Shown here: piece by piece, positions 19,273-27,818 of the stretch
How positions within the stretch are numbered: position 1 is the stretch's first letter
Layout of the letters: every line of letters starts with the position of its first letter
Notes under the pieces: generated by a model
What the model saw: only the letters and a program-made list of their open reading frames with translations
Told to the model about the DNA's origin: nothing
Databases searched by the model: none
Made by a program: the position numbers and the translations under genes
NCBI RefSeq assembly: GCF_017299535.1
Contig: NZ_CP071238.1
Coordinates: forward strand, 3,224,001 to 3,288,000
DNA: 64,000 bases
From: Serratia marcescens subsp. marcescens ATCC 13880
GTDB lineage: Bacteria; Pseudomonadota; Gammaproteobacteria; Enterobacterales; Enterobacteriaceae
Direction of reading: 5' to 3'

Positions 19273-20235
19273 TTAAGGTTGGGTGAGCAGCGTGTTCGCC
19301 ATGAAAGACAATAAGGCGGTCGATTCGGGGAAGGCCGCGCGATTCTCGGTGACCGCGCGATCAAACCGCCAGTTCATGATGTAAACCACGGGCGCAGTCG
19401 GATATTGATTAATAAAATCCCAATACAGTTGAATTTGCGCATGCAGTTGCTGGTCGTTCATTCCTAACGATGCCGTAGAAGGCGGTACCAACACCCACTT
19501 TTGTCCGGCTGCGCTTATCGGCGCCAGGCGATTGTAGGTACTCCACATATCCGCCACCGACCAGTTGTAGTTATCCACCCCAACCCAATCTGGCGTGCTT
19601 TTGACGTTGGCCGGGCACGCGGTCGCGGGCGCGCCCTGCTGTATTTCACGGATCCACTCGGCGTTGTTGGCATGTCGGTAGGACAAGATGGTGTAGACGG
19701 GGATCGCGACCCCGTACTGCTGCATGGCCTGTCGCAGGGTGCAAACATAGCTGGAGTATTGGTAAGCGTCATATTTTCCCCCGGTCTGTAAGGCAGGAAC
19801 GTCGAACGGCTCATCGATAAAATAAATGGCGCCGGGCTTATATTTGGCTTCGGCGATCTTCTTGACCACCGTCCAGATGGCGTTCCAGGAACCTGCGGCC
19901 TGGCAGCTGCTGTTCGAGACCGCCCCAGGGCAGATATCGATAAACGGCGAGCCCGATACCGCCCCCGAACCAGCCTGAATGTTCACGGCGCAGGTGCCAC
20001 CGGCGCAAACGGGCAGATTGAGACTTGCCAACGTGTGCACCACATTCAGATTGGTCATACTGAAGCCGGTGCCGGTAATCGCCTTAAGCGCCTCTGTGGC
20101 GCTGAAAGACGGCGTGGCGGTTTCATAAAAGTCCAGCCAGTCATAGCCGTAATACTTGATATTGGCGTTGGGGCCCGCCGCCAGCGCATTGGCGCCGATC
20201 AGGCACCAGCACAACAATGCGAAACGTTTCAACAT
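19273..20235 (-). CDS. Secreted hypothetical protein, glycosidase-like TIM-barrel
   Basis: A 320-residue exported protein. The ATG at 20235 has AAGGAG 7 bp upstream and begins a clean signal peptide (KRFALLCWCLIGANALAA). The mature part starts ANIKYYGYDWLDFYET and holds AIYFIDEPFD, WVGVDNYNWSV and VVYIMNWRFD. The alternating hydrophobic strands with acidic or aromatic ends resemble glycoside-hydrolase TIM barrels, but I cannot name a family and have not verified catalytic acids. Several cysteines suggest disulfides in the periplasm or outside. It stands alone, ending convergent with the DoxX terminator. Confidence 0.65.
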   Translation of the reverse strand: MLKRFALLCWCLIGANALAAGPNANIKYYGYDWLDFYETATPSFSATEALKAITGTGFSMTNLNVVHTLASLNLPVCAGGTCAVNIQAGSGAVSGSPFIDICPGAVSNSSCQAAGSWNAIWTVVKKIAEAKYKPGAIYFIDEPFDVPALQTGGKYDAYQYSSYVCTLRQAMQQYGVAIPVYTILSYRHANNAEWIREIQQGAPATACPANVKSTPDWVGVDNYNWSVADMWSTYNRLAPISAAGQKWVLVPPSTASLGMNDQQLHAQIQLYWDFINQYPTAPVVYIMNWRFDRAVTENRAAFPESTALLSFMANTLLTQP

Positions 20236-20498
20236 ACTCTTCTCCTTCAAACCCTCGTCGATGTTAGCCAAAGGTGGGCGGCAAACGGCGCCGCCAACCG
20301 GAAACACCATCGTGGCACCGGCTATCGGCGGTGGCCCGTCGTTTGCGTTGTGCTACGGCAGAACGAACACAGGTCAGATTTTAGGAATATGTCACGTCGG
20401 TTTTCTTGCTGAGCGGCAAGGAGATGCGGGTAAAAAAGAACCGTAGAGGAGCCCGGCGGGAATCGCGCTTCATAAGCTGAACCGCCGACTATCGGTCA

Positions 20499-21131
20499 TC
20501 AACTCTCGGCCAGGCGGTATACCGGAACCTTGCGCGTGGTGCCGGTCAGGGTGTCGAAGATCTCCGTTTCCGCCGTCACGATCGCCATGCCGGTTTTTCT
20601 TAGCCTGCGCACCTCGGCGGCAATGCGCTGTATGCCGAACCAGAACAGTCCGTCCAACGCCGTGACCCGCAGCCCCTGCTCCAGCGCCAGCTTAAGTCGC
20701 TCACGCGGCGCCTTGAGCGCTTTGGCGATTTCCCGGTAAGGCAACGCGTCCACGCCCGACGCCGAAGTGCGGTGAATACGGGTCGACAGGCCGTATTGAA
20801 AGGCCTCAGGCACGTCGCTTAAATCGCTTTTCAGGCTGTAAACGCAGCCAAAGCGCTTGCCGTTGAACACCACATTTTTTTGACTGATCGACAACTCATC
20901 GCGCAGGCCGGCAATCAGCTGCGGCGCCCGCACCAGCAATAAACGAAACGGCAATTCGAAACTGGTCACATAGTCCACGTTGAGCAGCGCAATGCGCAGA
21001 CGCTGTTCCGCCCCGGCCTGCGTCTGGCGACACTCGTTCAACACCTCGCTCCACTGGCGCGCGAGCCGCGGGGTTTCATCCAGCGGCGCGAAGTGGTATT
21101 TCTCGATGTGGTAGTCGATCCTTTCATTCAT
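20499..21131 (-). CDS. Hypothetical protein with C-terminal helix-turn-helix-like segment
   Basis: A 210-residue soluble protein that I do not recognise as a named family. The N-terminal half is mixed; the centre (DALPYREIAKALKAPRERLKLALEQGL) looks like a helix-turn-helix. The end (IAAEVRRLRKTGMAIVTAETEI ... RKVPVYRL) resembles the wing of phage-type winged-helix domains, where a basic helix is followed by a beta-hairpin. It could therefore be a small transcriptional regulator. The 119-bp gap to the MarR gene suggests a separate unit. Confidence 0.6.
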   Translation of the reverse strand: MNERIDYHIEKYHFAPLDETPRLARQWSEVLNECRQTQAGAEQRLRIALLNVDYVTSFELPFRLLLVRAPQLIAGLRDELSISQKNVVFNGKRFGCVYSLKSDLSDVPEAFQYGLSTRIHRTSASGVDALPYREIAKALKAPRERLKLALEQGLRVTALDGLFWFGIQRIAAEVRRLRKTGMAIVTAETEIFDTLTGTTRKVPVYRLAES

Positions 21132-21250
21132 GTCCGTTGGCCCCTGCGTCAGTCATCATGCCCTCAGCAAATTACCTTACCCGCGGGCAACAGTACAACA
21201 CCGCGATGAGGTCACTCGGGAAATACGGCGCTGGCCTTCGCCGGAACGGA

Positions 21251-21721
21251 CTACGCGGTCTCGATGAACAGCATCATGCGTCGCAGTGCGTCATCCAGGG
21301 CACTGAGCCCGGCATCGTCCAGACAGGCCATCAGCTGTGCGTCATAATCCGCCACCCATTGCCTCGCCTGGTCAAAAATGGGACGAGACGCCGGCATGAC
21401 GCGCAGATATACCGCGCGCTTATCTTCCGGATCGGGGAAGCGCGCGACCCACCCCCGATTAACCAGTTGGGTGATCGTACGGCCTAGCGCGGTGCGATCG
21501 GTCTGCGAATGCGCGATCACCTCACTCATGGCCACGTCGCCCGGAAAACTGTAGAGAATGCGCAACGCGCGCCACTCATGGAGGCTGAGTCCTTGCAAAG
21601 CGAGTAACGCAGACAGCCGTTTTTCGCGGTGACGCACCACCTCAGTCATCCTGTAAAGCGCACCATTGGGCAATCCCATTCCCCGTCGGCCGCTATGCCT
21701 GTCTTTTTTTTCAGAACCCAT
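21251..21721 (-). CDS. MarR-family transcriptional regulator
   Basis: A 156-residue MarR-type winged-helix dimer: LQGLSLHEWRALRILYSFPG is helix 2-3, MSEVIAHSQTDRTALGRTITQLVNRGWVARFPDPEDKRAVYLRV is the DNA-reading helix and wing. The chosen start (21721) overlaps the end of the UbiD gene by 11 bp, so it is translated from the same message. It probably represses its own operon and releases DNA when an aromatic acid, the decarboxylase substrate, binds (inference from the usual role of MarR proteins next to phenolic-acid enzymes). Confidence 0.85.
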   Translation of the reverse strand: MGSEKKDRHSGRRGMGLPNGALYRMTEVVRHREKRLSALLALQGLSLHEWRALRILYSFPGDVAMSEVIAHSQTDRTALGRTITQLVNRGWVARFPDPEDKRAVYLRVMPASRPIFDQARQWVADYDAQLMACLDDAGLSALDDALRRMMLFIETA

Positions 21722-23198
21722 ACTGTTTCCAATTAGCCTCGACTTTTGCCCTGACCTGTTCAGGATAAGAGTGCCTGTAAGAGGCGGTACCCGCACGTGT
21801 TACGCCGCTGAACTGCTCGGGGAACAGGCAGTTGATGATGGCTTTGCCGCCGCTGCCGCGCGCCTTGTCTTCTTCCGTCAGGTACGGCACCATCGGGAAC
21901 TCACGTACGTCCGGGAAAATAAAATGATCGCGCGCCGGATGTGAGCGCGTGGCCAACGCCCAAACCACCTGATCGATATCGACAATATCAATGTCATTGC
22001 CGACCAGGATCAGTTTGGGGATCAGGTAGCCCGCATGCGAGCCGAAGACCACCTCCGCCACCTTGCCGGCAAAATCCGCCGCGGTGGTATTCATTCCGGC
22101 CAGTTTTTCGATATCGACGGAGACCACCGCCCAACAGGTCGCCGCCTCATAGGAACACCAGACAAAGTCAACGGGCAAGGCCGCGCTCTGCAGGGTTTCC
22201 AGCAATTGAGCTGATATCATGGTGCCCCAGATCGTATGATTTTCTTCCGGCGGCGTGCCGGCGACGCAAATCGGCAAAATGGGGTCATCGCGAAACGTTA
22301 CCGCACGCACATGGAACACCGGCTGTTCATGGCCTTGCTGGTGTTGATAGCCGTGATACTCCCCCATCGGCCCTTCCAGCGCCGTCTCCGTCAGGCTGAT
22401 TTCACCTTCCAGCACAATTTCCGCATTGGCCGGCACCCAGAGATCGTTGGTTTCCGCTTGGGTGAGCGTGACGCTTTTACCGAGCAGCGCGCCGACATAG
22501 TCAGGCTCACTGACGCCGGCCGGCAACGGCATCCCCGCGACCGCCACCGCGGCAGGCGGCGCCCCGAGCACCATCGCCCACGGCGTAGGTTTCCCTTCTC
22601 GGCGCCACATTTCACGGATCATGCCGATGTGCTGGGTGGGGATTGCCGGGCCGGTGAGACGATTGCGATCGAGCATCATGAGTCTGCCGACGCCCCAGCT
22701 ATGCCACTTTCCGTCCGGGGATTGCACGACATGGAACCCGTAGGTGCCGAAATAGCGCCCGCCATCCCGTTCATGCAACAGCGGCACCGGGAAACGTTCC
22801 AGATCAACCTCGTCACCACGCCAAATATTCTCTTTCACCGGGCCGGTCGAGCAATAATCCGGCGCAAACGGCTCCGCCTTCACCGCCCGGCGAATCGCCG
22901 CCACAATATCCCGCGGGGAGCTCTCTGGCGGCAGCCCAAAATGGAGGGCGAGGCGAGAATAGGCATGTTCCGCAGAAGCGAGCATGCCGGCCGGCGCGCC
23001 GAGGATGCGGGCTCCCGGCATCGCGCCCGCCACATGATGAAATAGCGGAGCCGAAAGCCGTTGCTCATAGACCCGGCGGCAGACAGCCGCTATCTCCAGG
23101 TCGGCGGAAACGGCCTGATGCACGTCGACCAAATCGTTTCGGCGACGCAATTCCTCAATGAAGTGACGAAAATCCAGTGCGCAATCGAGCAAACTCAT
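21711..23198 (-). CDS. UbiD-family prenyl-FMN decarboxylase
   Basis: A 495-residue UbiD-type enzyme, full length for the family, acting on an aromatic or alpha,beta-unsaturated acid and requiring prenylated FMN made by UbiX. The substrate/cofactor loop includes the E-x-R-like acidic region SLTETALEGPMGEYHGYQ; PVPLLHERDGGRYFGTYGFHVVQ and IPTQHIGMIREMWR are also family traits. I start at the ATG at 23198 (GGAGG 8 bp upstream); the longer frame crosses the promoter. No ubiX or small subunit is adjacent, so a genomic UbiX must supply the cofactor. A MarR gene overlaps its end. It is not the housekeeping ubiD by context; gallate, vanillate or protocatechuate-type acids are candidates. Confidence 0.85.
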   Translation of the reverse strand: MSLLDCALDFRHFIEELRRRNDLVDVHQAVSADLEIAAVCRRVYEQRLSAPLFHHVAGAMPGARILGAPAGMLASAEHAYSRLALHFGLPPESSPRDIVAAIRRAVKAEPFAPDYCSTGPVKENIWRGDEVDLERFPVPLLHERDGGRYFGTYGFHVVQSPDGKWHSWGVGRLMMLDRNRLTGPAIPTQHIGMIREMWRREGKPTPWAMVLGAPPAAVAVAGMPLPAGVSEPDYVGALLGKSVTLTQAETNDLWVPANAEIVLEGEISLTETALEGPMGEYHGYQHQQGHEQPVFHVRAVTFRDDPILPICVAGTPPEENHTIWGTMISAQLLETLQSAALPVDFVWCSYEAATCWAVVSVDIEKLAGMNTTAADFAGKVAEVVFGSHAGYLIPKLILVGNDIDIVDIDQVVWALATRSHPARDHFIFPDVREFPMVPYLTEEDKARGSGGKAIINCLFPEQFSGVTRAGTASYRHSYPEQVRAKVEANWKQYGF

Positions 23199-23668
23199 GG
23201 CAAGTCCTCCGGTTTCCAGGCGTTCAGTCCCTGCTATTCCCATCGTTTCAGGGAGGAGACTGACATTTATGTGCATGTGCACACATATTATTGTACGAAA
23301 AATCGCGTGTAAATACACGCTACCCTGGAGACGTGTGGGCATGTTGTCAGTCTGGCAAACTCTTCAAGGGATAGCGGACTCGGGCCATACACGCCCCTGC
23401 CGGCAGACATTATCGCCGTGACGGTTTCACACCTTCAGCATGATCGGCATGCATAGCACTGGGCTTGCCGCAAGCGCCGCGCCGGGTTCAAGCGCAACAT
23501 GGCTCACAAAATGAAGAACATAATCGCAAAATGCTATTCGTTGATATTGCACGGGTTATAATGCGGAAAAGGATCTCTGCCAACGCAAACCGGTTTCAGA
23601 TCGAACGGTTTACAAGCATTAGCGAAAGAAAAGGATTTTGATTCGATGGGGAACAACGAGGGGTAAAG
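23199..23668. other. Intergenic region with ubiD-type promoter
   Basis: A 470-bp gap between the leftward UbiD gene and tRNA-Ser. Apart from the palindrome noted separately at 23270-23283, I see no gene; the rest is ordinary-looking sequence with short unsupported ORFs. Confidence 0.4.
23270..23283. promoter_or_regulatory. Inverted repeat, candidate MarR operator
   Basis: TGTGCA-TG-TGCACA is a perfect 6-2-6 inverted repeat located 72-85 bp before the UbiD start codon, in an AT-rich stretch where the promoter should be. Size and place suit a MarR dimer. Confidence 0.45.
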
Positions 23669-23758
23669 TGGCGGAGAGAGGGGGATTTGAACCCCCGGTA
23701 GAGTTGCCCCTACTCCAGTTTTCGAGACTGGTCCGTTCAGCCGCTCCGGCATCTCTCC
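23669..23758 (-). tRNA. serU: tRNA-Ser (anticodon CGA)
   Basis: A 90-base class II tRNA with a long variable arm. The acceptor stem GGAGAGA/TCTCTCC, the anticodon loop CTCGAAA with CGA, the T loop GGTTCAAATCC, and an encoded CCA end are all readable on the minus strand. It is almost identical to E. coli serU, which also neighbours mtfA and asn tRNA genes. Confidence 0.95.
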
Positions 23759-23850
23759 TGACAACGCTTGCTATCATGCCCGCTTTTGCGGCATTTTTAC
23801 AGCATTAGCATACCGCTGAACGTTCAAGTGACGACTTTACGAGCAACCTG

Positions 23851-24651
23851 ATGATTAAATGGCCGTGGAAAGCGACTCAACCCTCTCAACCCCAGGCAGA
23901 CATCGAGGCCCAGTGGCAGGACGCGCTGGCGATCCCGCTGCTCTCGCCGCTGAATGAGCAGGAGCGGCAGCGGCTGGTGGCCGTCGCCGGGCAGATCTTG
24001 CAGCAAAAGCGCATCGTGCCGCTGCAGGGGCTGCAGCTCACCTCGCAAATGCAGGCGCGCATCGCCCTGCTGTTCGCCTTGCCGGTGCTGGAACTCGGCG
24101 CGGAGTGTCTCGACGGCTTCAACGAAATTCTGCTCTACCCCACCCCGTTCGTGGTGGAAGACGAATGGCAGGACGAGATCGGCCTGGTGCACTCGGGGCC
24201 GGTGGTGCAGTCCGGCCAAAGCTGGGAACAGGGGCCGATCGTGCTCAACTGGCAAGACGTGCAGGACTCTTTCGATCTCTCTGGTTTCAATCTGGTGATC
24301 CACGAAGCGGTGCACAAGCTGGATATGCGCAACGGCGGCGTCGCCACCGGCGTGCCGCCGATCCCGCTGCGCGAGGTGGCCGCCTGGGAACATGATCTGC
24401 ATGCCGCGATGGAAAGCCTGCAGGACGAGATCGACATGGTCGGCGAAGAGGCCGCCAGCATGGATGCCTACGCCGCCACCGATGCGGCCGAGTGCTTCGC
24501 CGTGCTGTCGGAGTATTTCTTCAGCGCTCCCGAACTGCTGGCCGAACGCTTCCCGGCGCTGTATCAGCACTTTTGCCGCTTCTACCGCCAGGATCCGCTG
24601 GCGCGCCTGCTGCGCGGCCAGGCGGAAAACGACGCGCAATGGACTGATTGA
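23851..24651 (+). CDS. mtfA: M90-family zinc peptidase MtfA, Mlc titration factor
   Basis: A 266-residue cytoplasmic protein closely matching E. coli MtfA (265 aa), which binds the glucose repressor Mlc and has aminopeptidase activity. The start IKWPWKA, the [30 protein letters not shown] block with the HExxH zinc motif (HEAVH, residues about 151-155), and [23 protein letters not shown] with the third ligand Glu are all present. It lies between serU and an asn tRNA as in E. coli. It modulates ptsG through Mlc. Confidence 0.92.
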   Translation: MIKWPWKATQPSQPQADIEAQWQDALAIPLLSPLNEQERQRLVAVAGQILQQKRIVPLQGLQLTSQMQARIALLFALPVLELGAECLDGFNEILLYPTPFVVEDEWQDEIGLVHSGPVVQSGQSWEQGPIVLNWQDVQDSFDLSGFNLVIHEAVHKLDMRNGGVATGVPPIPLREVAAWEHDLHAAMESLQDEIDMVGEEAASMDAYAATDAAECFAVLSEYFFSAPELLAERFPALYQHFCRFYRQDPLARLLRGQAENDAQWTD

Positions 24652-24703
24652 CGGGCTTATTGCTCAGATACCGAGCAGTCGCACCGCCCGGGGCAATTTA
24701 GCG

Positions 24704-24732
24704 TTGACACACCCGGGGCCGCTGGATATCAT
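24704..24732 (+). promoter_or_regulatory. Promoter of tRNA-Asn copy 1
   Basis: TTGACA (24704-24709), 17-bp spacer, TATCAT (24727-24732). The GCGCCCCG that follows is a GC-rich discriminator of the kind found at stringently controlled stable-RNA promoters. Confidence 0.8.
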
Positions 24733-24750
24733 GCGCCCCGTTCACACGAT

Positions 24751-24826
24751 TCCTCTGTAGTTCAGTCGGTAGAACGGCGGACTGTTAATCCGTATGTCAC
24801 TGGTTCGAGTCCAGTCAGAGGAGCCA
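24751..24826 (+). tRNA. tRNA-Asn (anticodon GTT), copy 1
   Basis: 76 bases with a TCCTCTG/CAGAGGA acceptor stem, anticodon loop CTGTTAA with GTT, T-loop GGTTCGAGTCC and an encoded CCA. Identical to copy 2 at 38540-38615, including the flank from 24734 onward. Confidence 0.95.
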
Positions 24827-24835
24827 TATTTAGAG

Positions 24836-24868
24836 AAGCCCGCTTAAGGAAACTTAAGCGGGCTTTTT
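24836..24868 (+). terminator. Intrinsic terminator of tRNA-Asn copy 1
   Basis: A 13-bp stem AAGCCCGCTTAAG/CTTAAGCGGGCTT followed by TTT. It lies between the tRNA and the convergent GAPDH gene and may work in both directions. Confidence 0.9.
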
Positions 24869-24880
24869 GCTATGGGGCGT

Positions 24881-25891
24881 TTACAGCCCGCGTTGTTCCA
24901 TCAGCAGCGCCAGATCGACCAAGCGGTTGGAGAAGCCCCACTCGTTGTCATACCAGGCGAGCACTTTCACCAGGTTGCCGCCGATCACCAGCGTGGACAG
25001 GCCGTCGATGATCGACGAACGCGCATCGCCCCGGTAGTCGCTCGACACCAGCGGTTCATCGCTGTACCCCAGGATCCCTTTCAGCGGGCCGGACGCCGCC
25101 GCCGCGCGGAAAGCGGCGTTGATCTCCTCCACCGTCGCCGGGCGTTTCAGCGTCACCGTCAGATCGACGATGGAAACCACCGGCACCGGCACCCGCAGCG
25201 AATAACCGGTCAGGCGGCCGTCCAGTTCGGGGATCACCTTGCCGAGCGCCTTGGCCGCGCCGCTGGAGTAAGGCACGATCGATTCCGCCGCCGCCCGCGC
25301 GCCGCGCAGATCTTTTTCCGGCTGATCGTGCAGCGCCTGGCTGTTGGTGTAGGCATGCGTGGTATTCATCAACCCGTATTCGATGCCGAACGCCTGATGC
25401 AATACCTGCGCGGCGGGCGCCAGCCCGTTGGTGGTGCAGCTGCCGTTGCTGACCACCTTATGCAGAGCCGGATCGTAGAGGTGATCGTTAACCCCCATCA
25501 CCAGCGTGATGTCGTCATTCTTGGCCGGCGCCGAGATAATCACCCGCTTGGCGCCGCCGTGCGTGATGTGCACTTCCGCCTTGGCCTTGTCGGTAAAGAA
25601 GCCCGTCGCTTCGATCACCACGTCCACGCCCGCGCTGCGCCAGGGGATCTCGGCGGGATCGCGCTGCGAAAACACCTGAATCGGCCGGCCGTCCAGCAGC
25701 AGCTGGTTGTCGCCGGCTTCCACCGTGGCCGCCAGCGTGCCGGAAAGCGTGTCGTATTTCAGCAGGTGCGCCAGCGTCTTGCTGTCCGTCAGATCGTTGA
25801 TCGCCACCACTTCAAAATCGCTGCGCCCCAGCGCCGCGCGCAGCACGTTGCGCCCGATCCTGCCGAAGCCGTTAATGCCTACTCTCACCAT
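24881..25891 (-). CDS. Type I glyceraldehyde-3-phosphate dehydrogenase (second-type)
   Basis: A 336-residue phosphorylating GAPDH. The Rossmann motif GINGFGRIGR opens the protein; the catalytic cysteine is in SNGSCTTN (about residue 152), with HAYTNSQALHD supplying the catalytic histidine and WYDNEWGFSNRLVDL the C-terminal signature. The second cysteine of the usual SCTTNC is replaced by glycine (SCTTNG). It is monocistronic, not next to pgk or epd genes, so it is probably an accessory copy beside the housekeeping gapA located elsewhere. Erythrose-4-phosphate dehydrogenase is less likely by sequence. Confidence 0.85.
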   Translation of the reverse strand: MVRVGINGFGRIGRNVLRAALGRSDFEVVAINDLTDSKTLAHLLKYDTLSGTLAATVEAGDNQLLLDGRPIQVFSQRDPAEIPWRSAGVDVVIEATGFFTDKAKAEVHITHGGAKRVIISAPAKNDDITLVMGVNDHLYDPALHKVVSNGSCTTNGLAPAAQVLHQAFGIEYGLMNTTHAYTNSQALHDQPEKDLRGARAAAESIVPYSSGAAKALGKVIPELDGRLTGYSLRVPVPVVSIVDLTVTLKRPATVEEINAAFRAAAASGPLKGILGYSDEPLVSSDYRGDARSSIIDGLSTLVIGGNLVKVLAWYDNEWGFSNRLVDLALLMEQRGL

Positions 25892-25969
25892 GATGCACTC
25901 CTCGTTTTTGGGCTTTGCCTAAAATCTAGCGCCGACCAGAAACGGCGTAAATGACGTTTACCAATCAAT

Positions 25970-26944
25970 TTACGCCAAATTGCGCGCATGAAAGCGCTCG
26001 CGGTATTCGCTCGGGGTCAATTGCAGTTTGCGTTCAAACACCCGCCGCAGGTTAAGGCCGTTGCCGAAGCCGGTGGCCAGGGCAATCTGCTCGATGCCTT
26101 CCGCGCTCTGTTCGAGGCGCTGCCTGGCGGTATGCAACCGCCCCTCTTCGACGAATTTGGCGGGAGAAATGCCCGTCTCGCGGGTGAACACCCGGGTAAA
26201 GTTGCGCGGGCTCATCGCCACGCGCTCGGCCAACCGATCGACGCTGAGATCGTCGGCGAGGTTTTCCAGGATCCAGGATTGCAGGTCACGGATCGGCCCC
26301 GGCGATTTGGCCTGGTTGAGCGGGTAGCGGCTGAACTGCGCCTGCCCGCCGGGGCGACGCAGAAACATCACCAGATCCTGCGCCACTTCGCGCGCCTGCA
26401 CGAAGCCGTAATCATCCTCCACCAGCGCCAGCGTCAGATCGAAGCCGGAGCTGACGCCGCCGGAGGTCCAGATCGGCCCGTCCTGCACGTAGATTGGGCC
26501 GTTTTCGACCTGCACTCGCGGGAAGCGCGCCTGCAGCGTCTCCGCCAGCCGCCAGTGGGTGGTCGCCCGCCGCCCGTCCAGCAACCCGGCTTCGGCCAGC
26601 AGCAGAGCCCCGCCGCAAACCGAAGCGATACGGCGCGCCTGCGGCGCCGCGCGACGCAGCCAATCGGCGACCAGGGCGCCCTCTTCTTCGGTCGCCCCCT
26701 TGCCGGCGACGATCACGGTATCGCGCGGCTGGGCCGGATCGAGATCCGCCAGGCGATGATCGGCCAACAGGCTCAGCCCGGACAGGCCGTGCACCACCCG
26801 GTGAGATTGCGTGGTGGCGACCGCGATCTGATACAGCGGCGTCTCGGCAGGGCTCAGGCGATTAGCCTGCATCAGGATATCGGCGATGCCCGCCGCTTCG
26901 AACAGCATGCCCCCTTCAGGGACGATAATCAGGAATGAGTGCAT
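25970..26944 (-). CDS. GlxA-family AraC regulator with DJ-1/PfpI domain
   Basis: A 324-residue regulator. Residues 1-180 form a DJ-1/PfpI amidotransferase-like domain (SFLIIVPEGGMLFEAAGIADIL; cysteine elbow RIASVCGGALLLAEAGLLDGRRATTHW). Residues about 215-320 carry two AraC helix-turn-helix motifs (LSVDRLAERVAMSPRNFTRVFTRETGISPAKFVEEGRLHTARQ; IEQIALATGFGNGLNLRRVFERKLQLTPSEYRERF). I start at 26944, where similarity begins. Such proteins sense small nitrogen or carbon compounds. Its target is unknown. Confidence 0.82.
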   Translation of the reverse strand: MHSFLIIVPEGGMLFEAAGIADILMQANRLSPAETPLYQIAVATTQSHRVVHGLSGLSLLADHRLADLDPAQPRDTVIVAGKGATEEEGALVADWLRRAAPQARRIASVCGGALLLAEAGLLDGRRATTHWRLAETLQARFPRVQVENGPIYVQDGPIWTSGGVSSGFDLTLALVEDDYGFVQAREVAQDLVMFLRRPGGQAQFSRYPLNQAKSPGPIRDLQSWILENLADDLSVDRLAERVAMSPRNFTRVFTRETGISPAKFVEEGRLHTARQRLEQSAEGIEQIALATGFGNGLNLRRVFERKLQLTPSEYRERFHARNLA

Positions 26945-27024
26945 GGCGATAATATAAATAACAATCAAAACAGGCCAGGCGACCACTGTATAAGAAAAGC
27001 CCCGTCGGTTCACCCTGCGGGCAT

Positions 27025-27054
27025 AAAAAAGCCCGCCGATAATCACCGGCGGGC
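27025..27054 (-). terminator. Intrinsic terminator, leftward, after SDR gene
   Basis: An 8-bp stem (GCCCGCCG/CGGCGGGC) with T6 following on the minus strand, 17 bp after the SDR stop codon. Confidence 0.85.
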
Positions 27055-27070
27055 CAGGAAGGAACGGCCA

Positions 27071-27805
27071 TCAAGCCTGCGGCAGGTGCACCCCGCCGGC
27101 GCGCGCCAATTGCGCCAGCAGCGCCGTTTGAAACGCCTCATCGTGCACCGCCGCGTGAGGTTCAAACCGCTGCTGGTGGTGCCAATAGCCGCCGGACGCC
27201 AGGGCCTGCGGTTCATCGCTGGTCACCAACCACGCCTGCGTCACATGCCCCAGCGCCAGATCGTCGGGCGCGTCCGCGCCGCCCATTTTGGTCGGCACCC
27301 AACCGGGATCGACCGCGCTGCTGATCACGTCAGGCCACAGGCGCGCCACGGCGGCGGCCAGCGCGGTGACGAACAGCTTGCTGTCCGAATAAGAGCCTGC
27401 GGCGCCGCCAAGCCAATCCACGCCGTTCAGTTCCGACACACCGTCAAAGTGCATACTGCTGCTCAGATAGACGATACGCTTGGGGCGTTCGATCAGGGCC
27501 GTCAGCAGATAAGGCGCTATGACGTTCACCGGCATCACCTGCGGCCCGGTAAACATGCCGGCATTGTGGATCACCGCGTCCGGGCGGCCGAGGCGATTGA
27601 CCTGCTCGGCGAGCTGCCGGATCTGCTGCACATCGGACAGATCGCCGTTCGCCGCCTGCGCGCCCCGATCCAGCAAATCGCGCACCGCGGCCAAACGGCC
27701 AGGCTCACGCGCATGCAGGATCACCTGATGCCCTTCGTCCAACAGCGTTTGCGCGGCGGCGCGGCCCAGCCCGTCGACCGAGCCGGTAATGAAAATGCGT
27801 GACAT
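27071..27805 (-). CDS. Short-chain dehydrogenase/reductase
   Basis: A 244-residue SDR. The dinucleotide motif is TGSVDGLGRAAAQ, variant of TGxxxGxG; NAGMFTG appears around residue 86, and the catalytic Ser and Y-x-x-x-K are in YLSSSMHF ... SYSDSKLFV. The start at 27805 is the beginning of the Rossmann strand. It lies 13 bp after the LLM flavin-dependent gene in the same direction, so the two form an operon of an oxidoreductase pair with unknown substrate. Confidence 0.82.
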   Translation of the reverse strand: MSRIFITGSVDGLGRAAAQTLLDEGHQVILHAREPGRLAAVRDLLDRGAQAANGDLSDVQQIRQLAEQVNRLGRPDAVIHNAGMFTGPQVMPVNVIAPYLLTALIERPKRIVYLSSSMHFDGVSELNGVDWLGGAAGSYSDSKLFVTALAAAVARLWPDVISSAVDPGWVPTKMGGADAPDDLALGHVTQAWLVTSDEPQALASGGYWHHQQRFEPHAAVHDEAFQTALLAQLARAGGVHLPQA

Positions 27806-27818
27806 GCCACTCCTCCGT

